From assembly GCF_010499255.1 (NCBI RefSeq), contig NZ_JAAGRN010000001.1:493121-557120 (forward strand): DNA of 64,000 nucleotides, in the 5' to 3' direction. The notes beneath the pieces were generated by a model. The model was given only the letters and a program-made list of their open reading frames with translations, was not told the DNA's origin and made no database searches. The number at the start of each line of letters is the position of its first letter. Position 1 is the stretch's first letter. Positions 16,955 through 24,966 of this stretch are shown one piece after another. This DNA is from Sheuella amnicola (GTDB lineage Bacteria > Pseudomonadota > Gammaproteobacteria > Burkholderiales > Burkholderiaceae_B). A program made the position numbers and the translations under genes.

Positions 16955-17650
16955 TTAGAGATACTCTTCATCCAGCGCAAGCGACCTGATTTCATCCACG
17001 CTGCCACTGTGGCGAACTTCACCGCCCCTGAGCACATAGCCCCGATCGGCGACTTTAAGCGCCGGTACAGCCATCTGCTCGCTCATCAAAATCGTCGTGC
17101 CGGCTTTTTTCATCTCGCGAATGGCATCGCTGATTTGCTTGATCCAGATCGGAGCCAGGCCAAGAAACGGCTCGTCAAGCAGCAACAAGTCGGGCGATGC
17201 ACACATCGCGCGGGCAAACGCCACCATCTGCTGCTGACCACCACTTAACTGTCCGGCAGGTTGCATCGCACGATCAGCGAGCAGCGGAAACATGCCCGAC
17301 AAACGTTTGTAGGCGTCCTTTCGGGCGGACTCCGAAATCCCGGGCGCACCGGACAATACATTGTCGTATACCGACATGGTGGCAAACACCCTGCGACCTT
17401 CTGGCGAATATCCAATACCCAGCCTTGCGCGCTGGTCCGCCCTTAAGGTCGTCACCACTTTGCCCGCGTAGACGATATCGCCCGACACAGGCTTGACCGT
17501 GCCAATTACGGATTTGAGCAAACTGGATTTACCCGCACCGTTGGCTCCCAGCAGCAATACTGTTTCACCGCGTTCTATTTCGATCGACACGCCTTGCAAT
17601 GCACGGATGCCGCCATAACGCACATCGATATTCTTCACACTCAGCATCAT
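16955..17650 (-). CDS. livF: Branched-chain-type ABC transporter ATP-binding protein LivF
   Basis: ATPase subunit of a HAAT-type importer, about 231 aa. It has Walker A GANGAGKS, signature LSGGQQQM and Walker B LLLLDEPFLGLAP, and the LivF-typical SPEGRRVFATMSVYDNV. The start ATG overlaps the end of livG (ATGATG); the frame is open further upstream but within livG. The transporter may carry a branched amino acid or, given the catabolic neighbours, an aromatic or other carboxylate. Confidence 0.93.
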   Translation of the reverse strand: MMLSVKNIDVRYGGIRALQGVSIEIERGETVLLLGANGAGKSSLLKSVIGTVKPVSGDIVYAGKVVTTLRADQRARLGIGYSPEGRRVFATMSVYDNVLSGAPGISESARKDAYKRLSGMFPLLADRAMQPAGQLSGGQQQMVAFARAMCASPDLLLLDEPFLGLAPIWIKQISDAIREMKKAGTTILMSEQMAVPALKVADRGYVLRGGEVRHSGSVDEIRSLALDEEYL

Positions 17651-18372
17651 GCGTCCTCTGTCTCGCCGATATAGGCATCCAGCACATCTTTTCTGCTCAA
17701 GACCTCTTGCGGAGCACCGATCGCCAGCAATTGACCCGCATCCAGGACGATCATGCGCGAACACAGTCTTCTGATCAGCGCCATGTCATGCTCGACGATC
17801 AGAACACTCGTGCCATACGCGCGTTGCGCGGCCGATATGAACGCATCGATTCTAGGACGCTCGCTCACCTCCAGTCCTGCGGCAGGCTCATCCAGCAGCA
17901 GCACCTTCGGGCGCGCCATGAAGGTCATCATCATGCCCAGAACCTTTTGCAGGCCATAGGGCAATTTATTGCTTTGTTCATCAAGCCTGGGCAACAGGTC
18001 GAATTGATCGAGCAAGTCCATCGCGATCGGATCAGGATCCAGATTCTGGCCGCTGAAAGTCAAGGCGTACAGAAGATTCTCCCTGACCGACTTCACCCCG
18101 AACGTATTGGCCTGTTGAAACGACCTTAATACACCTAGCTTGCTCATTTCGTGGAGCAAACTGCCGGTGACCTGTTTGTCTTCAAGCCAGATTTGTCCGG
18201 CATTGGCTGGGCCAGCGCCACACAACACATTAATCAGAGTCGTTTTGCCGGCGCCGTTAGGGCCGACCACGCCCAGTATTTCGTTTTTATTTAAATCAAA
18301 GCTCAGGTCCTCAAAGACCTTGACTCCGCCAAAACGCTTGGTCAATCCGGAAACCCGCATCATTGGTTTCAT
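17647..18372 (-). CDS. livG: Branched-chain-type ABC transporter ATP-binding protein LivG
   Basis: Second ATPase subunit, 241 aa: Walker A GPNGAGKTT near 37, signature LPYGLQKVLGMMM (a degenerate LSGGQ as in many LivG proteins), Walker B VLLLDEPAAGLE, and the C-terminal VLSRKDVLDAYIGE extension typical of LivG. It overlaps livM by 4 bp upstream and livF by 4 bp downstream, so the three are coupled. Confidence 0.93.
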   Translation of the reverse strand: MKPMMRVSGLTKRFGGVKVFEDLSFDLNKNEILGVVGPNGAGKTTLINVLCGAGPANAGQIWLEDKQVTGSLLHEMSKLGVLRSFQQANTFGVKSVRENLLYALTFSGQNLDPDPIAMDLLDQFDLLPRLDEQSNKLPYGLQKVLGMMMTFMARPKVLLLDEPAAGLEVSERPRIDAFISAAQRAYGTSVLIVEHDMALIRRLCSRMIVLDAGQLLAIGAPQEVLSRKDVLDAYIGETEDA

Positions 18373-19436
18373 GATCGTCCCTCCCCCGCTTCGGATGCCT
18401 GCATGGACTGCTTGCCTGAAGATTTCTTGTTGAATAGCGCGCGATATGCATTCACTACCGTGCCGTAAATGCCGCCGCGCGAAACCAGCACCACAAAAAT
18501 AATCAACAATCCGAACATGCCGGGCGAGTATTCTCCGCCGATGCTGAAATAATTGGTCGCCCAGACCAGCAAGCTCGATCCGATGATCGATCCCAGCATC
18601 ACGGCCTGTCCACCAATGTAGGCGTAAGCGATGTAGTTCACGCCGCTAATCGAGGTAAACGACGAGGGATGCGCGGTCAACAACATATTGACCACCGAAT
18701 ATCCCGACAATCCGGCCAAGCCGGCTGCCAGGGCAAAGCCGATCGCCTTGTAGTGCCAGACCACCAGTCCCAGACTGCGCGCAAGCAATTCGTTTTCGCG
18801 GATCGCATCGAATTGCTTATGGAATTTAGAAATCGCCCACATCGTGATTGCAGCAGCCAGCAACGCGGTCAGAATGGCAACCACCAGAACGGTGCGGTTA
18901 TTCGAAATTGCGAAACCGAACACCGTCGATGCGGGCAGATCTGTCAAACCGTTCGTGCCACCGGTCAACCCATCGAACTCAAGCAGCATCAGCTGCAGAA
19001 TTTCGGTCATGACATAAGTGACGAGCACAAAGTACACGCCGCGCAACTTCAGTATCATCGCGCCAAGCGGAATCGCAGCCAGCATCGGCACGATAAAACT
19101 AGTCGCAATCAGGACGAACACATTGGTTGTCACATTCATCGCGCACAGCGCGGCTGCGTAGCCTCCCAGGCACATGAAGGCCGGGACGGCAAAACTGAGC
19201 AAATCCATCCTCAGCATCAGAAACACACTCAAGGCGGCCGGGATGACCACCATGATTTGGTTGACAACGGAGTAAGCCAGCAAACTCGTGCTGAAAAACG
19301 GCACATACAATGCCGCCACAATCACGATCAAGGACACCACGCAGGTCGGATCAAAGCTGATTTTTCGATTCAGGCTGCCCGTACTCAAGCCTGAATGATT
19401 CACGCTTTGTTTCAAATCGGCATTGACCATGATCAC
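18369..19436 (-). CDS. livM: Branched-chain-type ABC transporter permease LivM
   Basis: Inner-membrane permease of 355 aa with about nine hydrophobic segments. LivM-type motifs are GVYFVLVTYVMTEILQLMLLEFDGLTGGTNGL and the cytoplasmic coupling region FDAIRENELLARSLGL. The N-terminus has a hydrophilic stretch of about 35 residues. Overlaps livH by 4 bp and livG by 4 bp. Confidence 0.92.
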   Translation of the reverse strand: MIMVNADLKQSVNHSGLSTGSLNRKISFDPTCVVSLIVIVAALYVPFFSTSLLAYSVVNQIMVVIPAALSVFLMLRMDLLSFAVPAFMCLGGYAAALCAMNVTTNVFVLIATSFIVPMLAAIPLGAMILKLRGVYFVLVTYVMTEILQLMLLEFDGLTGGTNGLTDLPASTVFGFAISNNRTVLVVAILTALLAAAITMWAISKFHKQFDAIRENELLARSLGLVVWHYKAIGFALAAGLAGLSGYSVVNMLLTAHPSSFTSISGVNYIAYAYIGGQAVMLGSIIGSSLLVWATNYFSIGGEYSPGMFGLLIIFVVLVSRGGIYGTVVNAYRALFNKKSSGKQSMQASEAGEGRS

Positions 19437-20299
19437 GCCCCCCTCGCTTCACGACCGAACAAGCCAGACGGCTTGACGATCAGCATGATCATCACCAGCA
19501 CGAACAGGGCCAGTGCCCCTTTTGTGCCACCCAGATAGACGCTTGAATACGCCTCGATCAGCCCGACGATAAATGCCGCAGCCACCGCACCCCACAAGCT
19601 GCCCAACCCGCCCAGAATCACCACGATAAACGACATCGCCAGCACATGATCACCCACATGCGGATGCAGCGCGAGAATAGGCGTCACCAACGCCCCGGTC
19701 ACACCGGCCAAAGCGGTCGCGAGTGCAAAGGCCAGCGGAAACAGCAGATTGGCACGCAATCCTAGTGTCGATGCGATTTCGCGATCACATGAAATGGCGC
19801 GCAACGACCTGCCAAAGCTGGTGCGATACAGCAAGTAATAAACACCCAGAATAATGATGCCGCAGCACAACACCAGGATCAGGTTGGCCACAGGCAGAAA
19901 CAAACCTTCGTAAAACAGCACATCCGTGATTGGAAACTCGAATCGCGGCGCCTCGACACCAAACACCACCACGATACTGGTGATCATGACCATCGCCAGG
20001 CCAAGAGTCAGCATCAGCGTACTCAAGCCATCATCGATGGTGCGTTCGATGACATAGCGTTCATATAAATATCCTAACGCCGCCGTGACCACACCTGCCG
20101 CAATCACTGCAACCGGATATGGAAACTGCAAAAACTGCACGCAGGCAAACGCGACATACCCGCCCAGTACAAAAAAGGCGCCATGAGCAAAATTCATCAC
20201 ACCGATAATTCCAAAGATCAGCGTGAAACCCATGGCCAGCAATGCATACTGGCCACCAAGTGTCATGCCGATCAAGCCGGTGGCAAAAATCGTGCTCAT
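19433..20299 (-). CDS. livH: Branched-chain-type ABC transporter permease LivH
   Basis: Inner-membrane permease of 288 aa with about eight hydrophobic segments. It shows the LivH signatures MGFTLIFGIIGVMNFAHGAFFVLGGY and GRSLRAISCDREIASTLGL. It follows the solute-binding protein gene by 70 bp, a gap carrying a hairpin at the end of that gene. Confidence 0.92.
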   Translation of the reverse strand: MSTIFATGLIGMTLGGQYALLAMGFTLIFGIIGVMNFAHGAFFVLGGYVAFACVQFLQFPYPVAVIAAGVVTAALGYLYERYVIERTIDDGLSTLMLTLGLAMVMITSIVVVFGVEAPRFEFPITDVLFYEGLFLPVANLILVLCCGIIILGVYYLLYRTSFGRSLRAISCDREIASTLGLRANLLFPLAFALATALAGVTGALVTPILALHPHVGDHVLAMSFIVVILGGLGSLWGAVAAAFIVGLIEAYSSVYLGGTKGALALFVLVMIMLIVKPSGLFGREARGA

Positions 20300-20360
20300 G
20301 GCTTATCCCCCTGTTTATTGTTTTATCGTTTTTATATGTATAACGTCGATACCCAAACTA

Positions 20361-20384
20361 GCGACCGTATTACTTACCGGTCGC
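20361..20384 (-). terminator. Hairpin at the end of the solute-binding protein gene
   Basis: A 7-bp GC-rich stem (GCGACCG/CGGTCGC) with a 10-nt loop straddles the stop codon of the solute-binding protein gene. There is no long T run behind it. Such hairpins commonly stabilise the binding-protein message and reduce read-through into permease genes. Confidence 0.4.
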
Positions 20385-21548
20385 AGCTGGCTTGGCAATC
20401 ACAGGCAAATACTTGCCATCTGCGATCAGGCCGATTCCGAAGGGATGCGACATCTCTTGGTTGATGCCGAAAAACTCCTGACCGATCCATTGGCCCTTGC
20501 CCAAGTCGGGATCTTCAACAGGCAACTTTCTGAGTGCTTCGGCGACCTTGGCGGTGTCGTCAGCCGTGCCGGCAGCTTCGATTGCCTTGAGCACCATGCG
20601 TGAACCCGCCAACCACTGGTAGAAGAAGGTAATCGTGGGCACATCCTGGTTGAACATCTTCTTGTATTTCACGTCCACCTGATCGATTGCAGGCGTGCGC
20701 AGAATCGGCTCGTACCAATACATGTTCTTAACCACGTCCAGACCACCGGCGATGCGCACGATTTCATCCGTGCTCGGACCACCCAGTCGACCGATCGCCC
20801 CTTTGAAACCAGCCTGGCGCAACTGCTTGACCATCGTTCCGGCATCACCAGCCGGCGACGAAGCGAGATCGACCGCATCAGGATTCTTGCTCAGGATACG
20901 CAATACGATTGGCGCAAAATTGGTTGTGCCGCGCTGATAGTATTCCTCGGTCACATCGATGCCGTTCTTTTTGTACATCGCGGCATCCACCGAAGCGACG
21001 TCGGTACCACCCTGATCGTTTGGTGCCACAACCACCGCACGCTTGATGTTAAAGCGCGCTTTGGCTTCGGCTACGATCGGATCGGCCCAGCCGCTTGCAC
21101 CGGGGCCCACGTGAAACACTAAAGGCCACTTCGGACCGATGGCGTCTTTGGCATAGCTATTAGCCATCATCAGCATGTTGTTGCGAACAGCAACCGGCTT
21201 GGCACCCGTGACTTCTGGTGAACCGATCGGTCCGATGATGAACTTCACGCCCTGGCTAGCCAATTCGTTGGCAGCGGCCGCAGCACCTTCACCCGAATAC
21301 TTGCTGTCCAGCGCCACAAAACTGACCTTGCACTTTTTGCCGCCAATATTCAAGCCGCCGGCATCGTTGACTTCTTTCACGTTCATTGCCACAGCAGCGC
21401 GCAATGATTGACCCCAGTTGGCGGCGGGACCAGACAGAACCGCCACCGCACCCAGTTTGACTTCGCAGTCCTGTGCGGATGCTTGCCCGGTCAACGCCAA
21501 ACCCGCTGCCGCCAAGCTCAGTGCCATTTTTAAATGACGTAATTTCAT
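20370..21548 (-). CDS. LivK-like periplasmic solute-binding protein
   Basis: Periplasmic receptor of about 392 aa (Peripla_BP_6 type) for the adjacent importer. It has a signal peptide with GQASA/QDC cleavage, then VKLGAVAVLSGPAANWGQSLRAA and VKFIIGPIGSPEVTGAKPVA. Two Cys (in QDCEVK and KKCKVS) may form the usual N-lobe disulfide. The start ATG has GGAGACAACA before it; an open frame extends 39 codons upstream without support. The ligand is not readable, and the following acyl-CoA dehydrogenase suggests an acid that is later CoA-activated. Confidence 0.92.
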   Translation of the reverse strand: MKLRHLKMALSLAAAGLALTGQASAQDCEVKLGAVAVLSGPAANWGQSLRAAVAMNVKEVNDAGGLNIGGKKCKVSFVALDSKYSGEGAAAAANELASQGVKFIIGPIGSPEVTGAKPVAVRNNMLMMANSYAKDAIGPKWPLVFHVGPGASGWADPIVAEAKARFNIKRAVVVAPNDQGGTDVASVDAAMYKKNGIDVTEEYYQRGTTNFAPIVLRILSKNPDAVDLASSPAGDAGTMVKQLRQAGFKGAIGRLGGPSTDEIVRIAGGLDVVKNMYWYEPILRTPAIDQVDVKYKKMFNQDVPTITFFYQWLAGSRMVLKAIEAAGTADDTAKVAEALRKLPVEDPDLGKGQWIGQEFFGINQEMSHPFGIGLIADGKYLPVIAKPAATGK

Positions 21549-21824
21549 TGTTGTCTCCATCCATTCATAAAGTTGATTAATACATTTTGATTGCATGCAC
21601 TTATTCAATTCACCGCGCAACAACAAGTCATACCGCACTGCAATATGAAACGATTTACACGACATTTAAAACAAAATGCGCTACAACAGATTTAATTTTT
21701 TATTTTTATAATTTATATTTTTTGTTATAAAACAGATAGTTATATTTATTAAACACTTGTGTAACTATCGCCTTGCATGAGATTCTATGTTTACATTTCT
21801 CTCAAGTCAATATAACGTTTCATC
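21549..21824. promoter_or_regulatory. Divergent control region of the liv operon and LacI gene, with two TGAAACGTTTCA-like sites
   Basis: This AT-rich 276-bp region holds TGAAACGATTTA at 21646-21657 (10 of 12 matches to the core TGAAACGTTTCA) about 100 bp before the binding-protein gene. It also holds TATAACGTTTCA at 21811-21822 (10 of 12), ending 2 bp before the LacI ATG, where it would occlude translation or transcription start. An 8-bp inverted repeat GATAGTTA/TAACTATC with 19-bp spacing lies at 21735-21769. Autoregulation plus control of the transporter operon by the LacI protein is the simplest reading. Confidence 0.55.
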
Positions 21825-22898
21825 ATGAAACAAAAAAAGAACTCAGCGACTCACGCTAGCCCGGCCAATCAGGCCGTCACCATGAAACATGTGGCCAAAG
21901 AGGCTGGCGTTTCGTTGGGAACAGTATCGAGAGTTGTGAACAAACACCCTAGCGTCAAACCCTTGTTACGCGACCTGGTCGAAAAAGCAATCAAGAAAAC
22001 AGGCTGGCAACCCAACGCAGTCGCACAAAGCATGCGCACCGCATCGACCAAAGTGATCGGATGCGTGCTACCCGACACGAGCAATCCGCTATTCGGATCG
22101 ATTGCTAAAGGCGCCGAAGCCATCATCAGAAAAAACGGCTATGCGTTTCTTGTGGCCAACAGCGGCTACGACACCGATCACGAAATCGAACTCCTGACCT
22201 TCATGATTCAGCGTCGCGTAGATGGCTTGTTATTCGCTCCATCAGACGAAACCAATCCGAACATGATCAAGGCAATAGAAAATGCCCGCATGCCAACAGT
22301 GCTCATGGAGCGCGAATATCCAAACAGTTGCGATCGTGTCGTATCAAATCAAGCAGATGGATTGCGGCAAGCTGCTGAACACCTGATATCGCTTGGCCAT
22401 AAGCGCATCGCGCTGATCACGCTGCAACCGAACATTCTGCCGGGCCGAGAGCGGCGCAAAGGATTCGAGCAAGCACTCAAACAAGCCGGCATTCGCATCG
22501 ATCCCGTACTGTTGCGCCCGGACAACTTATCCGCCGATTACGCCTTTCAGCAGATGCAGGAGTTGATCAGCCTGGATGATCCGCCCACAGCCATCATCAT
22601 GGGCGGCAACATGATGCTGGCAGGCGCTATTCGGGCATTGAAACTGGTCAACAAGCGGGTACCTGAAGACGTATCCATCATCGCCGTGGGCGATACCGAT
22701 CTGGCCGAACTGGGATCCCCACCGATCACAACCGTGCGATGGGATCTTGAAGGTCTTGGCGCCGAAGCCGCCTGCATCCTGCTTGATCGCATCAAAACTA
22801 AAACAGACCCCAAATCAACCGGGGCAAAACATATCGTCAGACCAACCGAAATCGTATTGCGCAAATCATGCGCGATCGCTAAAACAAGGGGACACTAG
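21825..22898 (+). CDS. LacI-family transcriptional regulator
   Basis: Repressor-type regulator of 357 aa. The N-terminal helix-turn-helix is VTMKHVAKEAGVSLGTVSRVVN (about residues 18-40) with the hinge region NAVAQSMRT, followed by a periplasmic-binding-like effector domain from CVLPDTSNPLFGSIAKGAE. It is divergent from the liv operon and 4 bp upstream of the MBL-fold hydrolase gene. No Shine-Dalgarno is visible; the region before the ATG is occupied by an operator-like site. Effector unknown, probably an intermediate of the adjacent pathway. Confidence 0.93.
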   Translation: MKQKKNSATHASPANQAVTMKHVAKEAGVSLGTVSRVVNKHPSVKPLLRDLVEKAIKKTGWQPNAVAQSMRTASTKVIGCVLPDTSNPLFGSIAKGAEAIIRKNGYAFLVANSGYDTDHEIELLTFMIQRRVDGLLFAPSDETNPNMIKAIENARMPTVLMEREYPNSCDRVVSNQADGLRQAAEHLISLGHKRIALITLQPNILPGRERRKGFEQALKQAGIRIDPVLLRPDNLSADYAFQQMQELISLDDPPTAIIMGGNMMLAGAIRALKLVNKRVPEDVSIIAVGDTDLAELGSPPITTVRWDLEGLGAEAACILLDRIKTKTDPKSTGAKHIVRPTEIVLRKSCAIAKTRGH

Positions 22899-22902
22899 CA
22901 TC

Positions 22903-23784
22903 ATGAGCGACATCAACATCGGCAATTACTTCATCAAGCGCGTCATCGAACTCGAAAAACCGTTCTCGCATGCGCAGAAATTCTTTCCCGACCTGACCGA
23001 CGAGATGTTGGCGACGTGCCAACGCGAACTGCCCAAGGGACAGATCACCGCCGCCGGCGAACTTGAGATGAGCTTTCACGCCTTTGTAGTCAAAACCGGC
23101 AAGCATGTGATTCTGTTTGACACCTGTTGCGGTAATGACAAAGAGCGCCCCGAACGCCCTGCTTTTCACAAACTCAAAACCAACTTCATGCCAGCGCTGG
23201 CCGCAGCCAACGTCAAGCCTGAAGAAGTCGATTTCGTCATGTGCACGCACCTGCACTGGGATCACGTGGGCTGGAACACCTATCTGGAAGACGGCACCTG
23301 GAAGCCGACCTTTCCGAACGCCAAATACATCATGTCCAAAACCGAATACGACTTTTGGGACAACGCCTATCGCACCGGTGTCAAAAGCCCGCACACGCAG
23401 GCCTTCGAAGATAGCGTGCAACCGATCGAGCGCGCCAAGCAAGCCGTGCTGGTGAGCGATGACTACGAACTAGAAAATGGCATTTGGGTCGAACCCTGCC
23501 ATGGACACACCCCCGGCACCTTTGTGATCAATATGCAGTCAAACGGGCAGCGTGGCGTGGTCACGGGCGATGTGATTCACCACCAAATCCAGTTACGCTA
23601 CCCGTCGATGTCGACCAGCGCCGATGATGACAAGGACGCCGCACGCGTCTCACGCACCGCCCTGATCGAAAAACTGGCAGGTAGCGGCACCATCCTGTTG
23701 CCCGGACATTTTCCGACGCCGACATTCGGCACCATCGAAGACAACGCCACAGGCGGCTTTAAATACAAGTACGCGGAGAAATAA
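22903..23784 (+). CDS. MBL-fold metallohydrolase, lactonase-like
   Basis: Zn-dependent hydrolase of 293 aa. The HxHxDH motif THLHWDHVGW (His116, His118, Asp120, His121) is followed by CHGHTPG, VVTGDVIHH and LLPGHFPTP, which supply the remaining metal ligands of a dinuclear centre. It has no signal peptide. The family includes N-acyl-homoserine and other lactonases, and the operon context (with an Old Yellow Enzyme) fits ring opening of a lactone in catabolism rather than quorum quenching. The start ATG follows AGGGG; the frame extends upstream into the LacI gene without support. Confidence 0.87.
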   Translation: MSDINIGNYFIKRVIELEKPFSHAQKFFPDLTDEMLATCQRELPKGQITAAGELEMSFHAFVVKTGKHVILFDTCCGNDKERPERPAFHKLKTNFMPALAAANVKPEEVDFVMCTHLHWDHVGWNTYLEDGTWKPTFPNAKYIMSKTEYDFWDNAYRTGVKSPHTQAFEDSVQPIERAKQAVLVSDDYELENGIWVEPCHGHTPGTFVINMQSNGQRGVVTGDVIHHQIQLRYPSMSTSADDDKDAARVSRTALIEKLAGSGTILLPGHFPTPTFGTIEDNATGGFKYKYAEK

Positions 23785-23786
23785 GC

Positions 23787-24950
23787 ATGACCAATCAGTT
23801 GTTCACGCCGATCACACTGCGAGGCGTCACATTGAAGAATCGCATTGTGCTGTCGCCGATGATGACGTATTGCGCGAAGAATGGATACCCTAACGAATGG
23901 CATCACGCGCATTACGCAAAGTATGCAGGCGGTGGAGTGGGATTAGTGTTTGTCGAATCCACCAAAGTCGATCCCCGTGGCTGCACCACACCGAATGACC
24001 TTGGTTTGTGGAAAGACGATTTCATCGAACCCTTGTCCAAACTTGCGGCAATGATCAAGTCCTATGGCGCAACCGCCGGCATTCAAATCGGCAACTCGGG
24101 ACGCAAAGCACGCCATTCAAGGCCATGGGAAGGACGCGAACCGCTTGGTCCCGAACAAAAAGGCGTCGATCACGGTGAAGAGTGGGAACTGATCGGCCCA
24201 AGCGCAATCCCGCCCTCTTCCAAATACAGCGTGCCGCGCGCGATGACTAAGGACGATATTCGCGCGCAAATCGACGCATGGTGCCAGGCTGCCAGACGCG
24301 CGGATCAAGCCGGATTTGATGTTCTGGATTTACATGGCGCGCATGGCTATCTGATGCATCAGTTCTTGTCCGCAAGCTCTAACCAACGCACGGACGAGTA
24401 CGGTGGATCTCTGGAAAACAGAATGCGGTTTCCGCTTGAACTCGTTGAAGCTGTGCGAAAAGTATGGCCCGCAAACAAGCCCCTGTTTTACAGGATCTCG
24501 GCCGTGGATGAGTTCGATTGGACCATAGAGAGCAGCGTGCGGTTTAGCAAAGAGCTCAAGCGACTGGGCGTCGATGTTGTGGACTGCAGCAGTGGCGGCA
24601 TTGCCGGTGACACCGTCGGACGCGAAGCCGTCAAGCTCGAATTCGGATATCAGGTCGGGTATGCCAGGCAAATCAAGCATGGCGCACATATCCCGACCAT
24701 GGCTGTGGGATTGATCATCCACGCCGAACAGGCTGAACAAATCCTGCGAGACGACAGCGCCGACCTGATCGCCATTGGCCGGGAGTTCTTGCACAACCCC
24801 AACTGGGTGCTGGATGCCGCGGAAAAACTGGGTGAACAAGATCCGTATGCCATGATCCCGCCCAACTACGGCTACTGGCTTGAAAAACGCGCTGCTAATG
24901 GATTCAGGGGCAAAACATCCACGAGTGCGTATACCTTCGGCAAGAAATAA
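23787..24950 (+). CDS. Old Yellow Enzyme-family NADH:flavin oxidoreductase
   Basis: FMN-dependent ene-reductase-type TIM barrel, 387 aa. The His pair that binds the substrate carbonyl is His183 and His186 in DLHGAHGYLMHQF, followed by SNQRTDEYGGSLENRMRF. Two usual features differ: the YqjM-type SPMCMY segment is SPMMTYC, so the flavin-tuning Cys is shifted or absent, and the QxxHxGRKA segment reads QIGNSGRKA. The gene starts 2 bp after the hydrolase stop. It probably reduces an enone or enoyl ring intermediate of this pathway. Confidence 0.9.
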   Translation: MTNQLFTPITLRGVTLKNRIVLSPMMTYCAKNGYPNEWHHAHYAKYAGGGVGLVFVESTKVDPRGCTTPNDLGLWKDDFIEPLSKLAAMIKSYGATAGIQIGNSGRKARHSRPWEGREPLGPEQKGVDHGEEWELIGPSAIPPSSKYSVPRAMTKDDIRAQIDAWCQAARRADQAGFDVLDLHGAHGYLMHQFLSASSNQRTDEYGGSLENRMRFPLELVEAVRKVWPANKPLFYRISAVDEFDWTIESSVRFSKELKRLGVDVVDCSSGGIAGDTVGREAVKLEFGYQVGYARQIKHGAHIPTMAVGLIIHAEQAEQILRDDSADLIAIGREFLHNPNWVLDAAEKLGEQDPYAMIPPNYGYWLEKRAANGFRGKTSTSAYTFGKK

Positions 24951-24966
24951 CCGCTCAACAATCCAA

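Noticed and set aside
16127..17248. Long plus-strand open frame of 373 codons opposite the acyl-CoA dehydrogenase and livF
   Set aside because: It spans parts of two real genes on the other strand, and its composition is implausible for a protein (Arg/His/Gln rich).
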